A model generated the notes under the pieces. It was not told the DNA's origin. It saw nothing but the letters and a program-made list of their open reading frames with translations, and did no database searches. From contig DATGMD010000051.1 in NCBI GenBank assembly GCA_035293805.1, positions 186,001-250,000 on the forward strand: 64,000 nt of DNA, in the 5' to 3' direction. The DNA is from JAJPHF01 sp035293805. Its GTDB lineage: Bacteria; Chloroflexota; UBA6077; JAJPHF01. Made by a program: the position numbers and the translations under genes. The first letter of the stretch is position 1, and each line of letters starts with the position of its first letter. Positions 33,596-42,506 of the stretch are shown here, piece after piece.

Positions 33596-34774
33596 TCAGC
33601 TGCGGTGGTGGCGCGCGTAGTGCTGGCGCAGGAGGTCCTTGCCGTAGTCGTTGCCGTTGGGCGTCCGGACCACCGTATGGATGTGGTTGCGGGATGGCTG
33701 GTCGTTGTCCAGGGCGATGCCCGGCAGGTGATCGAACTCGATCCACAGCACCGGGCTATGGATGCGGTAGTAGAACACGCCGCTCGCGTCGCTATCACCG
33801 CGCCAGGCGAAGTGCGTCTCCGCGAGGTGCGCCCGCACCTCGTCGCGTTTGGCGGCCGCGTACTCGGGCCGCAGGCGGCCGACGTACACCTCGATCACGT
33901 CGCGCAGCAGCCCCTGCTGCTCGCCGCTCAGGTCGTCGTAGCGGATGCCCTCGTAAGGCTGCACCAGGTTGTCCTTGAACTGGCCCGCTGCCACCTCGCG
34001 GAGCACCTGTGCCCCGACGGTGGCCCGCGCTCGCTGCGCGGCCGTCAGTGCGCGCATCAGCGCGATGCCGCTCGACTCCTCCGCCTCGAAGACGCGCGTG
34101 CCGCGGTACTTGCCCGTCTCGGCCAGGACCGGCTCCGAGCCCATGAACATGGGTGTGAGGGCGACCTCGTCACCGAGCACCAGGCAGTTCACGATCAGGT
34201 GGTGCCCGTCGAGCTGGAAGCCCCACGGCTCGGTGGGCGACGGGGTGCCGAAGAAGCTCAGCCAATAATACCACTCGCCGAAGTCGGCCCAGCTCCCCGT
34301 GATCTCGCCGATCGTGTGGTTGAGCCGCATCACGTTGCGCGCGCTCTCGAAGCCCTCCGCGCTCAGCGCCTCCGCCACGAGCGCCAGCGCCAGCTCGCGC
34401 TGCGCCGCGTTCAGGTCCTCTAGGCAAGCGCCGTGGCGCATGATATACAGGTGGACGTTGCTCCACGCGCGCCAAAGCGGGCTGTCCAGCCGGAAGCAGG
34501 CGTCGGCCTGCTGCGTCGGCGTCAGCGTGGCGAGGAACGCTCGCGCCGCGTCGCGCAGCCGCTGCGTCGACACGCCAGTCGCCTTGACGGGAAACAGGCC
34601 CTCGAGCACTGTTCCGTTGGTGGTGAGGCCCGTGAACGGCTCGGCCATGCCGGCGCGGGCGAGTTGCCGGAAGTGCTCTAGCTCGGGCGGCCAGTCGAAC
34701 GGTTGGCGAGCCGACGTCCGCGGCTGCCCCTGACGGGGCTGAAAACCGCTGTACCAGCTTGTCAGGGTAGTCAT
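33596..34774 (-). CDS. DUF3500 family protein
   Basis: 392 residues, cytoplasmic by lack of a signal. The late motif NHIHTVVRTPNGNDYGKDLL with following LRQHYARHH and the earlier WGFQLDGHHLIVNC, PMFMGSEP and EEESSGI-like EAEESSGIALMRAL segments identify DUF3500, whose biochemical role is unknown; conserved His residues hint at metal binding. ATG 34774 has GGAGG upstream. Divergent from the cysteine hydrolase at 34989 and may share its regulation. Confidence 0.88.
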   Translation of the reverse strand: MTTLTSWYSGFQPRQGQPRTSARQPFDWPPELEHFRQLARAGMAEPFTGLTTNGTVLEGLFPVKATGVSTQRLRDAARAFLATLTPTQQADACFRLDSPLWRAWSNVHLYIMRHGACLEDLNAAQRELALALVAEALSAEGFESARNVMRLNHTIGEITGSWADFGEWYYWLSFFGTPSPTEPWGFQLDGHHLIVNCLVLGDEVALTPMFMGSEPVLAETGKYRGTRVFEAEESSGIALMRALTAAQRARATVGAQVLREVAAGQFKDNLVQPYEGIRYDDLSGEQQGLLRDVIEVYVGRLRPEYAAAKRDEVRAHLAETHFAWRGDSDASGVFYYRIHSPVLWIEFDHLPGIALDNDQPSRNHIHTVVRTPNGNDYGKDLLRQHYARHHRS

Positions 34775-34923
34775 AGCGGCGCCTCCTTCGACAGTTGCGG
34801 CGGCGCGCGGTGGCGACGCCAGCCTGCCCGCGCCGTCCCTGGCCGTCGGCCGTAGTGTACCCCAATTCGCCGCAATCAGCCGTTATTCGCGTCCCTGGCC
34901 GGCGACGTCGCCAGCGGCTGGCC

Positions 34924-34929
34924 TATAAT
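34924..34929 (+). promoter_or_regulatory. TATAAT -10 box upstream of the isochorismatase-family gene
   Basis: Consensus TATAAT; predicted start about 34936, giving a leader of about 50 bases that contains the heptamer repeat at 34957-34974. Confidence 0.55.
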
Positions 34930-34956
34930 AGAGCCACGCCGCGGCAGTGCCGAGCG

Positions 34957-34974
34957 ACTCAGCACTCAGCACTC
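34957..34974. repeat. Heptamer tandem repeat (CAGCACT) in a 5' leader
   Basis: ACTCAGCACTCAGCACTC, 2.5 units of a 7-base repeat just upstream of GGAGGAG and ATG 34989. The same unit occurs at 49923-49951. Confidence 0.7.
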
Positions 34975-34988
34975 GCACTGGAGGAGAG

Positions 34989-35735
34989 ATGGCAGGGCGG
35001 ATCTGGGACGACGTGGTGCCCGAGCGCGATCGGGTCGTGTTCGCCGAGGCCGGCTACGGCAAGACAGGCGGCTTCGGCCAGCGCCCCGCGGTCATCGTGG
35101 TCGACGTGACCTACGATTTCTGCGGCGACCGGCCCGAGCCGATCCTCGAGTCGATCAAGAAGTTCCGCAATAGCTGCGGCGAGGCCGCCTGGGAGGCCAT
35201 GCCCTACTTGCAGCGGCTGCTCGCTGCGGCGCACGACAAGGGCGTGCCCGTCGTCTACACCCACGCGCTGCCGCGCCCTAACTCGGTCCACGCTGGCGGC
35301 TGGGCGCGCAAGAACGCCCGCGTGCTGGAGCCAACCGAGATCTCGCAGCGCATCGGCAACGACATCGTCGCCGAGATCGCGCCGCGCCCCGGCGACATCG
35401 TGATCCAGAAAGACAAGCCCAGCGCCTTCTACGGCACCCCGCTGCTCAGCTACCTCATCGGTCTTGGCTGCGACAGCGTCATCGTGACCGGCACGACGAC
35501 CAGTGGCTGCGTGCGCGGCACGGTCATCGACGCTTTCTCGAACAACTTCGCCGTGTCGGTAGTCGAGGAATGCTGCTTCGACCGCCTCATCGTGTCGCAC
35601 AAGATCAACCTCTTCGACATGCACGGCAAGTACGCCGACGTCGTCTCGACGGACGAGGCCGTGGCGTATCTCGCCGGCCTGCCCGACGGCCTGTTCGCCC
35701 CGCCCGAGCCGGTGCGCGTCGCCGCCACGGTCTGA
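34989..35735 (+). CDS. Isochorismatase-family cysteine hydrolase (carbamoylsarcosine/maleamate amidase-like)
   Basis: 248 residues. The catalytic triad is visible: Asp 39 (VIVVDVTYDF), Lys 143 (IQKDKPSAFYGT) and Cys 174 (TTTSGCVRGTVID), with the cis-peptide region preceding the cysteine. The long N-terminal segment and the GTTTSGCVRG motif fit N-carbamoylsarcosine or maleamate amidohydrolases, which release ammonia from amides in creatinine or nicotinate/pyridine breakdown. GGAGGAG lies just before ATG 34989; TATAAT at 34924. Divergent from DUF3500. Confidence 0.9.
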   Translation: MAGRIWDDVVPERDRVVFAEAGYGKTGGFGQRPAVIVVDVTYDFCGDRPEPILESIKKFRNSCGEAAWEAMPYLQRLLAAAHDKGVPVVYTHALPRPNSVHAGGWARKNARVLEPTEISQRIGNDIVAEIAPRPGDIVIQKDKPSAFYGTPLLSYLIGLGCDSVIVTGTTTSGCVRGTVIDAFSNNFAVSVVEECCFDRLIVSHKINLFDMHGKYADVVSTDEAVAYLAGLPDGLFAPPEPVRVAATV

Positions 35736-35748
35736 GCTACCGGCAGCG

Positions 35749-35789
35749 CGCGGCGGACCCCCTCGACCCGGTCGGGTGGGTCCGCCGCG
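35749..35789. terminator. Terminator hairpin after the cysteine hydrolase
   Basis: 12-bp stem CGCGGCGGACCC / GGGTCCGCCGCG followed by TTCTT. It also lies before the end of the convergent 105-residue gene. Confidence 0.72.
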
Positions 35790-35811
35790 TTCTTGGCGGA
35801 TCAGCCGTGCG

Positions 35812-36129
35812 CTACTGCCCGACGCGCACGCGTTGGGCCGCGTAGTACAGTTTGTCCTGCGTGGTCGCGTGCCAGGTGGCGAGGGTCCGCAAGATCTCTC
35901 CCACGTCCTCCAGACCGGTGGCGAGCGCCGCGCGATTCTCGGGCGGCGTTGCCACCAGGGCCTCGACGACGTAGCGCAGCTGAAGCGCCTTCTGGTAGGC
36001 CGCGGCCACGACCTCGACCACGCTCCCTAGCTCGTCCTGATTCAGGCTTCCCGTCGCCTCCAGCGTCGCGTCCAGAGCCGCTTCGATGTGGTCCCCCTGC
36101 TCCGAGAAGACCGGATAGTGCTCGTCCAT
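35812..36129 (-). CDS. Small helical protein of unknown function (105 aa)
   Basis: 105 residues, acidic and helical throughout (HIEAALDATLEATGSL, DELGSVVEVVAAAYQKALQL, GLEDVGEILRTLATWHATTQ), no signal peptide. I do not recognise a family. ATG 36129 follows GGGAG. The composition and codon usage fit a real gene. Nothing convincing lies in 36130-36436 upstream. Confidence 0.62.
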   Translation of the reverse strand: MDEHYPVFSEQGDHIEAALDATLEATGSLNQDELGSVVEVVAAAYQKALQLRYVVEALVATPPENRAALATGLEDVGEILRTLATWHATTQDKLYYAAQRVRVGQ

Positions 36130-36436
36130 CGTGCTGGCTCCCGTGCGTGTCTCGCCAGCCCGTGAGCCCGCGAGCGATACGTTCACCCTGCCGTGCAGGC
36201 GTTACCCGCGAATCCACTGGCCCGGCTGTCTCTGCCGGGGGCGCCGCGCCGCCGACAGGGCGCAGTGGCATCATAACGCGTGCGGCGGGCGAGCACTACC
36301 AGCGCATTGCAAAGGCGTTACAGTCCGCCGCGCTAGCCCCTTGCGCCTGGCAGACTGATCGCGGACGCGACGCCGTCCGCCTCCTGGCATGGCTCTTGCG
36401 TAAGGATCACAGCCCAGCTTGCAAGGGGAGAGAACC

Positions 36437-36607
36437 ATGAGCGTGCAGCTAGAGGCCCGTCCAACCGCGCCGAGCGGCGTTGTGCCGAGCGTCGACTTCG
36501 ACCTCGACGCCGTGGACCGCGCCCTCGACCGGGGCGACCTGGAAACCGTCCGCTTCCTGCTCGGCGTGAGCCCAGAAGCCTGGAGCCTGGTGCTGTCGAG
36601 CCTCTAG
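36437..36607 (+). CDS. Small protein of unknown function (56 aa)
   Basis: 56 residues with a Pro-containing N-terminus and an acidic amphipathic helix VDFDLDAVDRALDRGDLETV followed by a hydrophobic end (WSLVLSSL). Unknown family. Strong GGGGAGAG ribosome site before the ATG and a good terminator at 36707-36744 argue for a monocistronic small gene. Confidence 0.6.
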   Translation: MSVQLEARPTAPSGVVPSVDFDLDAVDRALDRGDLETVRFLLGVSPEAWSLVLSSL

Positions 36608-36706
36608 CGATCGACCGCGCCTCCAGTCGAAAGCTGGGCTGCTCGGTCGCACCGCTTCCGCGCGGGCAGTAGCTCCCGGCGCCTCCACCGCAACCGAACG
36701 TACCGC

Positions 36707-36744
36707 CGGTGGCTCGTCCAGGCCCTTGGCCCGACGAGCCACCG
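36707..36744. terminator. Terminator hairpin after the 56-codon gene
   Basis: 12-bp perfect stem CGGTGGCTCGTC / GACGAGCCACCG with a 14-base loop, followed by a pyrimidine run CCTTTCCCCCC. The remainder of 36608-37022 shows no gene. Confidence 0.65.
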
Positions 36745-37022
36745 CGCTCGGTGCCTTTCCCCCCCTCCACTAAGCGTCGCGTCCTCCACGTTGGCACGCA
36801 CGCCGCGCCGCGGTTGGCCCCCATCTCTGCCGCACATTAGAAATACGCATTCTCGCGCATTCCGCGCTGCGGCTCTAGGCTCCCGGATCGCACTCGCGTG
36901 TCGATTACGTCACGGAGCCGTCACAACCAGTCGTTCCGGGCCTGCTTTCGGGGCCGGTTGGCACCCCGCGTGCGTTCGCGCTCCCGTATTGGACGGTCGC
37001 TAGCTCGCAGGGAGGGCCCCCA

Positions 37023-37580
37023 GTGCACTATCCGCCGCTGCCGCATCGCCCGCAGGCTTACCGGGCTCGCCGGCTCCGTGCCCGGGCGGCCGCCCCCTCG
37101 GCCACCCACACCTGGCCCTTCTGCCTGGCCGCACTCGCGCTGCTGGTCGCCGTAACGGCCCTCGCGACCTCGCGGCGCGCCGCCGCCGCTCCCGCGCCGC
37201 GCGGGGCCGCCGCGACGGCGCCGGTCCCAACCCCCCCGCGCCTGACGCGCCCAGCCGCCATCGTCGGACGCCTCGGCGCCAGCCGCCAGGGCCGACAACT
37301 CCGCGCCCAGGTCACCGCCTACTCGGCGAGCGTCGAGGAAGGCACCGCCTGGGGGATCACGCGCAGCGGCACTCGCGCGCGGCCGGGCGTGGTCGCCGTC
37401 GATCCTCAGGTGATTCCGCTGGGCAGCCGCGTCCGCATCGCCGGCCTCCCCGGCGTCTACACTGCCGAGGACACCGGCGGCGGCATTCACGGCGCCCACC
37501 TCGACGTCTTCATGGACTCGCGCGCGGCCGCCTTCCGCTTCGGCCGCCAGACGGGCGTCCTCGTGGAGGTGCTCGACTAG
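37023..37580 (+). CDS. 3D-domain cell-wall protein (MltA C-terminal-like)
   Basis: 185 residues. Basic N-terminus, membrane helix at about 36-52 (FCLAALALLVAVTALATS), an Ala/Pro linker, then a 3D domain (residues 100-185) with the three conserved Asp: VAVDPQVIPLGSRV, TAEDTGGGI and HLDVFMDS. In Rpf/YabE/YocH-type proteins this double-psi barrel acts on peptidoglycan as a lytic transglycosylase-like domain. The GTG start follows GGGAGGG. It stands between the small gene and the Rieske cluster. Confidence 0.88.
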   Translation: MHYPPLPHRPQAYRARRLRARAAAPSATHTWPFCLAALALLVAVTALATSRRAAAAPAPRGAAATAPVPTPPRLTRPAAIVGRLGASRQGRQLRAQVTAYSASVEEGTAWGITRSGTRARPGVVAVDPQVIPLGSRVRIAGLPGVYTAEDTGGGIHGAHLDVFMDSRAAAFRFGRQTGVLVEVLD

Positions 37581-37720
37581 CCGCCCCCGGACACACGGCG
37601 GCCAGGCGCCAGCACTGCCCCGGCGCAGAGGCGTGGAGGTTGACGGCCGGGGGCGCGCGGCGTACACTCCCGGCGCTAGCAGGGCCTGGCGCGCGGCCCT
37701 GGCGGGTGTGGAGGCCGAGC

Positions 37721-39010
37721 ATGCTGACCAGAGAGCAGAACGACCTGCTGACGCGGACGGGGCCTGGCACGCCGGGCGGGGACCTTATGCGGCGCTACTG
37801 GCAGCCGGCCGCGCTCTCGGAGGAGCTGCCGCCCGGCAGTCCACCGCAGCCCGTGCGCCTGCTCGGCGAAGACCTCGTCCTCTTCCGCGACGAGGCCGGC
37901 CGTCCGGGGCTGCTGGGCCTGCACTGCCCGCACCGCGGGGCGGACCTCAGCTACGGGCGGCTGGAGGACGGGGGGCTGCGCTGCCTGTACCACGGCTGGC
38001 TGTTCGACGTGACCGGCCAGTGCCGCGAGCAGCCGGGCGAGCCGGCCGGCAGCACCTTCCGCCAGCGTGTGCGCCACACCGCCTACCCCTGCCTGGAGGC
38101 GGCGGGCATCATCTTCGCCTACCTCGGCCCGGGCGAGCCGCCGCTGCTGCCCGCCTACGAGGCGCTGACAGTCCCCGACGCCCACCGCTTCGTCATCAAG
38201 TACTTCCACGAGTGCAACTACTTGCAGGGCGAGGAAGGCGAGATCGACCCGGTCCACACCTCCTACCTGCACCGCCAGTTCGTGAGCGGCAGCGGCGAGA
38301 CGGACTACCGCGAGATCCCGCGCGAGGGGCACATGCCCCTCTACGGCCGCGACGTGGCGCCGCGCATCGAGATCGACGAGACGGACTACGGCGTCCGCAT
38401 CTTCTCGATCCGTAACGCCGGGGCGGACACGGCCTACCTGCGGATCACGAACTTCGTCATGCCGAACCTCAGCGCTATCGCCGGGCAGACCGGCGAGCAC
38501 GGCTACGCGATCCACTGGCACGTCCCGATCGACGACGTGACCCACTGGAAGTACGACATCATCTTCTGCCGCACCGCGCCCCTCGACCTCGAGCGGATGC
38601 GACGCGCCTACGCGGCCCAGATGGCACCCGGCTACCGCTTCCGCCGCACGCTGGCCAACCGCTACCAGCAGGACCGCGCCGAGATGGCCGCGACGAGCTT
38701 CAGCGGCATGGGCGCCTTCTTCCCCGCGCACGACGCCTACGCCACCGAGACCCAAGGCCCCATCCAGGACCGCACGCAGGAGCGCCTTGGCTCGACCGAC
38801 AAGGCGATCGCGCGCGCCCGCCAGATGCTGCTGCGCGCCATCCGCGACGTGCAGGCGGGCCGCGAGCCGCCGCACGTCGTGCGCGACCCGGCGGCCAACG
38901 ACTTCTCGCACCTGGTCGTGCTCTCCAAGATCATCCCGGCCGACGCCGACTGGCGCACCGCCTGGCGGGCGGCGCCGGCGGCCGCCGAGCCCCTCGCCGC
39001 CGGGCGCTAG
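37721..39010 (+). CDS. Rieske non-heme iron oxygenase, phthalate 4,5-dioxygenase-like large subunit (1)
   Basis: 429 residues. Rieske [2Fe-2S] ligands C69-x-H71 and C88-x2-H91 (LHCPHRG, CLYHGW); mononuclear iron site in EIDPVHTSYLH with Asp 176, His 179 and His 184. N-terminus NDLLTRTGPGTPGGDLMRRY and overall layout match phthalate 4,5-dioxygenase/vanillate-demethylase-type alpha subunits, which hydroxylate or demethylate aromatic acids using electrons from a reductase. GGAGG precedes ATG 37721. It starts a likely operon with the genes at 39074, 40072 and 41372. No reductase gene is nearby. Confidence 0.92.
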   Translation: MLTREQNDLLTRTGPGTPGGDLMRRYWQPAALSEELPPGSPPQPVRLLGEDLVLFRDEAGRPGLLGLHCPHRGADLSYGRLEDGGLRCLYHGWLFDVTGQCREQPGEPAGSTFRQRVRHTAYPCLEAAGIIFAYLGPGEPPLLPAYEALTVPDAHRFVIKYFHECNYLQGEEGEIDPVHTSYLHRQFVSGSGETDYREIPREGHMPLYGRDVAPRIEIDETDYGVRIFSIRNAGADTAYLRITNFVMPNLSAIAGQTGEHGYAIHWHVPIDDVTHWKYDIIFCRTAPLDLERMRRAYAAQMAPGYRFRRTLANRYQQDRAEMAATSFSGMGAFFPAHDAYATETQGPIQDRTQERLGSTDKAIARARQMLLRAIRDVQAGREPPHVVRDPAANDFSHLVVLSKIIPADADWRTAWRAAPAAAEPLAAGR

Positions 39011-39073
39011 GCCACGGCGCCGGCTCCCGAGACACGCTTGCGGGCGATGAGCCTACTCACCTAGGGAGGCGCC

Positions 39074-40051
39074 ATGAGCGCGACGACCGAGCTAGAGCTG
39101 CCCCTCGCGATCATGCGCTACGACATCACGATGCCGCTGTTCGAGGGGCGCGTCGAGATCCCCGGCGTGCGGCTCAAGCCCACGCGCATGTCGTCGATGG
39201 TGTTCGGCCCCTACCCGGAGCTGCAGAACGGCGAATTCGGCCTCTGTGACCTGAACCTCGGCTACTTCCCGCCCGCCGTCGAGGCCGGCTGGGAGATCGT
39301 CGGCCTGCCGGTCTTCTCGAAGCGCAAGCCGACCTACCAGTTCGTCTTCTGCCGGGCCGACGCGGGCATCGAGCGGCCGAGCGATCTGCGCGGCAAGCGC
39401 ATCGGCAGCCGCTCCTACCGCACCGCCCTCACCATCTGGGGGCGGGGGCTGTTGCAGGAGTTTCACGGCCTGCCCTGGCGCGAGACGACGTGGGTGGTGT
39501 GGACGAGCGAGGTGTTCCCGGTCCACGCGCCCGACGCCCGCATCGAGGCGCCGCCCGACCCGCAGAAGAGCGTCGTGGAAGCCCTCCTCGCCGGCGAGGT
39601 GGACGCCATCCTGACCGATATCTCGGACACCCAGCTCATGGCGACGCTGGAGCACGACCCGCGCGTGCGGCGGCTCTTCCCCGACTACGCCGCCGAGGAT
39701 GCCCAGCTGTACCGCGAGACGGGCATCTACACGCCGGTCCACCTGATGGTGATGAGCCGCAAGCTCGACCGCGAGCACCCCGGCCTCGCACGCCAGCTCT
39801 ACGACGCCTTCGAGCGCGCGAAGCAACTCGCCTACGACGACATCACCAGCGACCGCGGCGGCTTCTCGGTCGTCTACCTGCGCGAGCGCTGGCTGGAGCA
39901 GCAGGCCCAATGGGGCGACCCGTGGCAGTACGGCCTGGCCGCCAACCGCCGCACGATGGACACGTTCATGGCCTACAACCTCGACCAGGGGATGATCCGC
40001 GGCCCGCTGGGCCCCGCCGACCTGTTCGCCGCCAGCACCCTCAACACCTAG
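39074..40051 (+). CDS. 4,5-dihydroxyphthalate decarboxylase-like (Pht5-type) periplasmic-binding-fold protein
   Basis: 325 residues with a binding-protein fold but no signal peptide, so cytoplasmic. Opening LPLAIMRYDITMPLFEGRVE IPGV-type segment, LCDLNLGYFPPAVEAG, YQFVFCRADAGIERPSDLRG, LLAGEVDAILTDIS and the C-terminal LAANRRTMDTFMAYNLDQGM match the 4,5-dihydroxyphthalate decarboxylase family, which converts 4,5-dihydroxyphthalate to protocatechuate. TAGGGAGG precedes ATG 39074. Being placed between two phthalate-dioxygenase-like genes strongly supports an aromatic-acid role, although many family members are uncharacterised. Confidence 0.8.
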   Translation: MSATTELELPLAIMRYDITMPLFEGRVEIPGVRLKPTRMSSMVFGPYPELQNGEFGLCDLNLGYFPPAVEAGWEIVGLPVFSKRKPTYQFVFCRADAGIERPSDLRGKRIGSRSYRTALTIWGRGLLQEFHGLPWRETTWVVWTSEVFPVHAPDARIEAPPDPQKSVVEALLAGEVDAILTDISDTQLMATLEHDPRVRRLFPDYAAEDAQLYRETGIYTPVHLMVMSRKLDREHPGLARQLYDAFERAKQLAYDDITSDRGGFSVVYLRERWLEQQAQWGDPWQYGLAANRRTMDTFMAYNLDQGMIRGPLGPADLFAASTLNT

Positions 40052-40071
40052 TGCCGCGACGGAGGGCCGCC

Positions 40072-41328
40072 ATGCTCCCGAAGGAGCTGAACGAGCTATT
40101 AACGCGCACCGGGCCGGGTACGCCGATGGGCGCCTTCCTGCGCCGCTACTGGCTGCCGGCGCTGCTGAGCGAGGAGATCCCCACGCCGGACTGCCCGCCG
40201 GTGCAGGTGCGGCTGCTGGGCGAGGAGCTAGTCGCCTTCCGCGACAGCGAGGGGCGCATCGGCTTGCTCGAAGAGCACTGCCTGCACCGGGGCACCTCGC
40301 TGTACTACGGACGGAACGAGCAGTGTGGGCTGCGCTGCATCTACCACGGCTGGAAGTACGACGTGGCCGGCCGGGTGCTCGACACGCCGGCCGAGCCGGC
40401 CGGCAGCACCTTCAAGGACCGCCTCCAGCACGTCGCCTACCCCACCCATGAGGCGGCCGGCGTCGTCTTCGCCTATCTCGGGCCGGGCGCGCCGCCGCTC
40501 TTTCCGAGCTACGTCTGGACCACGCTGCCGTCCGAGCAGACCTACGTGACGAAGGGCCTGCTGGAGTGCAACTACCTGCAAGGGCTGGAGGGCGAGTGCG
40601 ACTCGGCGCACCTCGGCTTCCTGCACCAGCAGTTCACGCCCGACGGCTACACGGCACTCTACGCGCAGGACACGGCGCCGGCCTACGAGGTCGAGGAGAC
40701 CGACTTCGGCCTACGCCTGATCGCCCTGCGGCAGGCGAACGACGGCCGCACCTACGTGCGCGTGTCCAGTTTCGTCATGCCCGTATCGTGCTGGGTGCCG
40801 GCGCGCGGCAAGGAGAACCACATCTACGTGCCCGCCGACGACACCCACGCCTGGCGCTACGACCTCGGCTGGCGCGACCGCCCCGTCCGCCCCGAGGAGG
40901 TCCACCGACGGGCGCAGATCGGCCCCGACTACCGCCGCATCCGCACGCAAGCGAACCACTACCTGCAGGACCGCGAGCTGCAGCGCACGGCGGACTTCAC
41001 GGGCATCGAGGACTTCCTGAACGAGGACGCCTGCGCGACGGAGACGATGGGCCCCCTCTACGATCGCTCGCGCGAGCATCTGGGCGTGAGCGACAAAGCG
41101 GTGATCGCCATGCGCCGCTACCTGATCCACCAGGTGCAGGCGTTCCAGGCCGGCGCGGCGCCGCCCCACGTCCTGACCGACCCGGCCCAGGACGACATGG
41201 GCCACGTCGATACGCTCGCCGAGCTAATCCCCGCTGGCACGTCCTGGCGCGCGCACTTCCCGCACCTCACGCTCGCGGCGCGGCCCGGCCAGGCGCCCCC
41301 CGTGGCTGTGCCTGGCGTGCTGGAGTAG
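40072..41328 (+). CDS. Rieske non-heme iron oxygenase, phthalate 4,5-dioxygenase-like large subunit (2)
   Basis: 418 residues, paralogue of the 37721 product. Rieske ligands C70-x-H72 and C89-x2-H92 (EHCLHRG, CIYHGW), iron ligands Asp 177, His 180 and His 185 (ECDSAHLGFLH). The C-terminal half differs from paralogue 1, suggesting a different substrate or partner subunit. GGAGGG precedes ATG 40072, 20 bases after the decarboxylase-like gene, so one operon. As for paralogue 1, a separate reductase is needed. Confidence 0.92.
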   Translation: MLPKELNELLTRTGPGTPMGAFLRRYWLPALLSEEIPTPDCPPVQVRLLGEELVAFRDSEGRIGLLEEHCLHRGTSLYYGRNEQCGLRCIYHGWKYDVAGRVLDTPAEPAGSTFKDRLQHVAYPTHEAAGVVFAYLGPGAPPLFPSYVWTTLPSEQTYVTKGLLECNYLQGLEGECDSAHLGFLHQQFTPDGYTALYAQDTAPAYEVEETDFGLRLIALRQANDGRTYVRVSSFVMPVSCWVPARGKENHIYVPADDTHAWRYDLGWRDRPVRPEEVHRRAQIGPDYRRIRTQANHYLQDRELQRTADFTGIEDFLNEDACATETMGPLYDRSREHLGVSDKAVIAMRRYLIHQVQAFQAGAAPPHVLTDPAQDDMGHVDTLAELIPAGTSWRAHFPHLTLAARPGQAPPVAVPGVLE

Positions 41329-41371
41329 CGCGCTCACGACGCACGAGGGCGGACGCACAAGGAGGGGCTCC

Positions 41372-42466
41372 ATGCGGTACACGGCGCAGGGCTGGCTGAC
41401 GCGAGGGGCGCTGCTGGGGCTGCTGGCCCTGGGTGTGGCTTGCGGCGGCGCGGGCGCCAGCACCGCGCCCGCGGCGCCCAGCGGGGTAGCGCCCGGGGGC
41501 GAGGGGGTGGCGCCTGGCGCCCCGCCAGCCGCGGCGGCCAGCGCGGCCCCGGCCGCGGCCACCGTGGAGGTCGGCGTCATCTCGACCACGCTCGGCTATT
41601 GGACCAACTGGGTGGGCGACGCCAAGGGGTTCTTCGCCGACCAGGGGATCACGAACGACGTCGTCACGACCCGCTCCATGAGCGGCGGGCTCAGCGCGCT
41701 CTCGGGCGGGTCGCTCGACCTGCTGGGCGGGAGCCCGACGGCGATGATCGAGGCTATCGAGCACGGGGCCGACCTCGTCGGCGTGGCGTCGGGCCAGCGC
41801 GACCCTGCTTACAGTCTCATCGCCCGCCCCGAGTTCGCGCGCGTGGAAGACCTGCGCGGCCACACGATGGCGATCTCGGCCCTGAACGGCGGCGACACGG
41901 TGATCCTGCGGAAGATTCTCGCCGCGCACGGGCTGAAGGACAGCGATTGGGACTTCGCGCTGGTCGGCGGCACGCCCGAGCGCTATGCCGCGATCGTGAG
42001 CGGCGGCGCGGCGGCCGCCCTCCTGGCGCAGCCGCAAGACCTGCAAGCAGAGGCGCAGGGTTATCCGCGCCTGGCGCTGTCGAGCGACGTGCTGCAAGAC
42101 TACCAGTACAATAGCTGGGTCACTCGCCGCGATTGGGCGAGCGCGAACAGCGACCTGCTGGTGCGCTGGCTGCGCGCCTACGTGCGGGCCAGCCGTTGGC
42201 TGAACGATCCGGCGAACCGCGACGAGGCCATCCGGATCGGGGTCGAGTACACGAAGGCGGACACCGACATCGTGGCGCAGACCTACGACCTGCTGCTCGT
42301 CCAGCTGGCCGGCCGCGTGATCCCCCCCGACCCGGAGATCAGCCTGTCGGGCCTGAAGGTGGTCGTCGACGACATGGTGGCCTCGGGCGACCTGCCCGCC
42401 CCGCAGCCGCCCGAGAAGTACGTCGACCAGAGCTACGTCCAGCGCGCCATGCGCGACGTCCAATAG
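41372..42466 (+). CDS. NMT1/THI5-like substrate-binding lipoprotein of the Rieske operon
   Basis: 364 residues. Signal peptide RGALLGLLALGVACGG with VAC lipobox (Cys 24), a Gly/Ala/Pro linker, and the binding fold (VGVISTTLGYWTNWVGDAKG, LSGGSLDLLGGSPTAMIEAI, VEDLRGHTMAIS). It lies 43 bases after the second Rieske gene with AAGGAGG before the ATG, so it is probably co-expressed and binds the operon's aromatic substrate. No ATPase follows; the convergent permease at 42507 is of the iron type. Confidence 0.88.
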   Translation: MRYTAQGWLTRGALLGLLALGVACGGAGASTAPAAPSGVAPGGEGVAPGAPPAAAASAAPAAATVEVGVISTTLGYWTNWVGDAKGFFADQGITNDVVTTRSMSGGLSALSGGSLDLLGGSPTAMIEAIEHGADLVGVASGQRDPAYSLIARPEFARVEDLRGHTMAISALNGGDTVILRKILAAHGLKDSDWDFALVGGTPERYAAIVSGGAAAALLAQPQDLQAEAQGYPRLALSSDVLQDYQYNSWVTRRDWASANSDLLVRWLRAYVRASRWLNDPANRDEAIRIGVEYTKADTDIVAQTYDLLLVQLAGRVIPPDPEISLSGLKVVVDDMVASGDLPAPQPPEKYVDQSYVQRAMRDVQ

Positions 42467-42506
42467 CCGGCCGGCCCACTGGCTTGTAGAGCGGGGAGCC
42501 TCTGCC

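Noticed and set aside
37721..41328. Naming the Rieske and Pht5-like genes as a proven phthalate operon (pht symbols)
   Set aside because: No reductase or cis-diol dehydrogenase accompanies them and family-level similarity does not fix the substrate.
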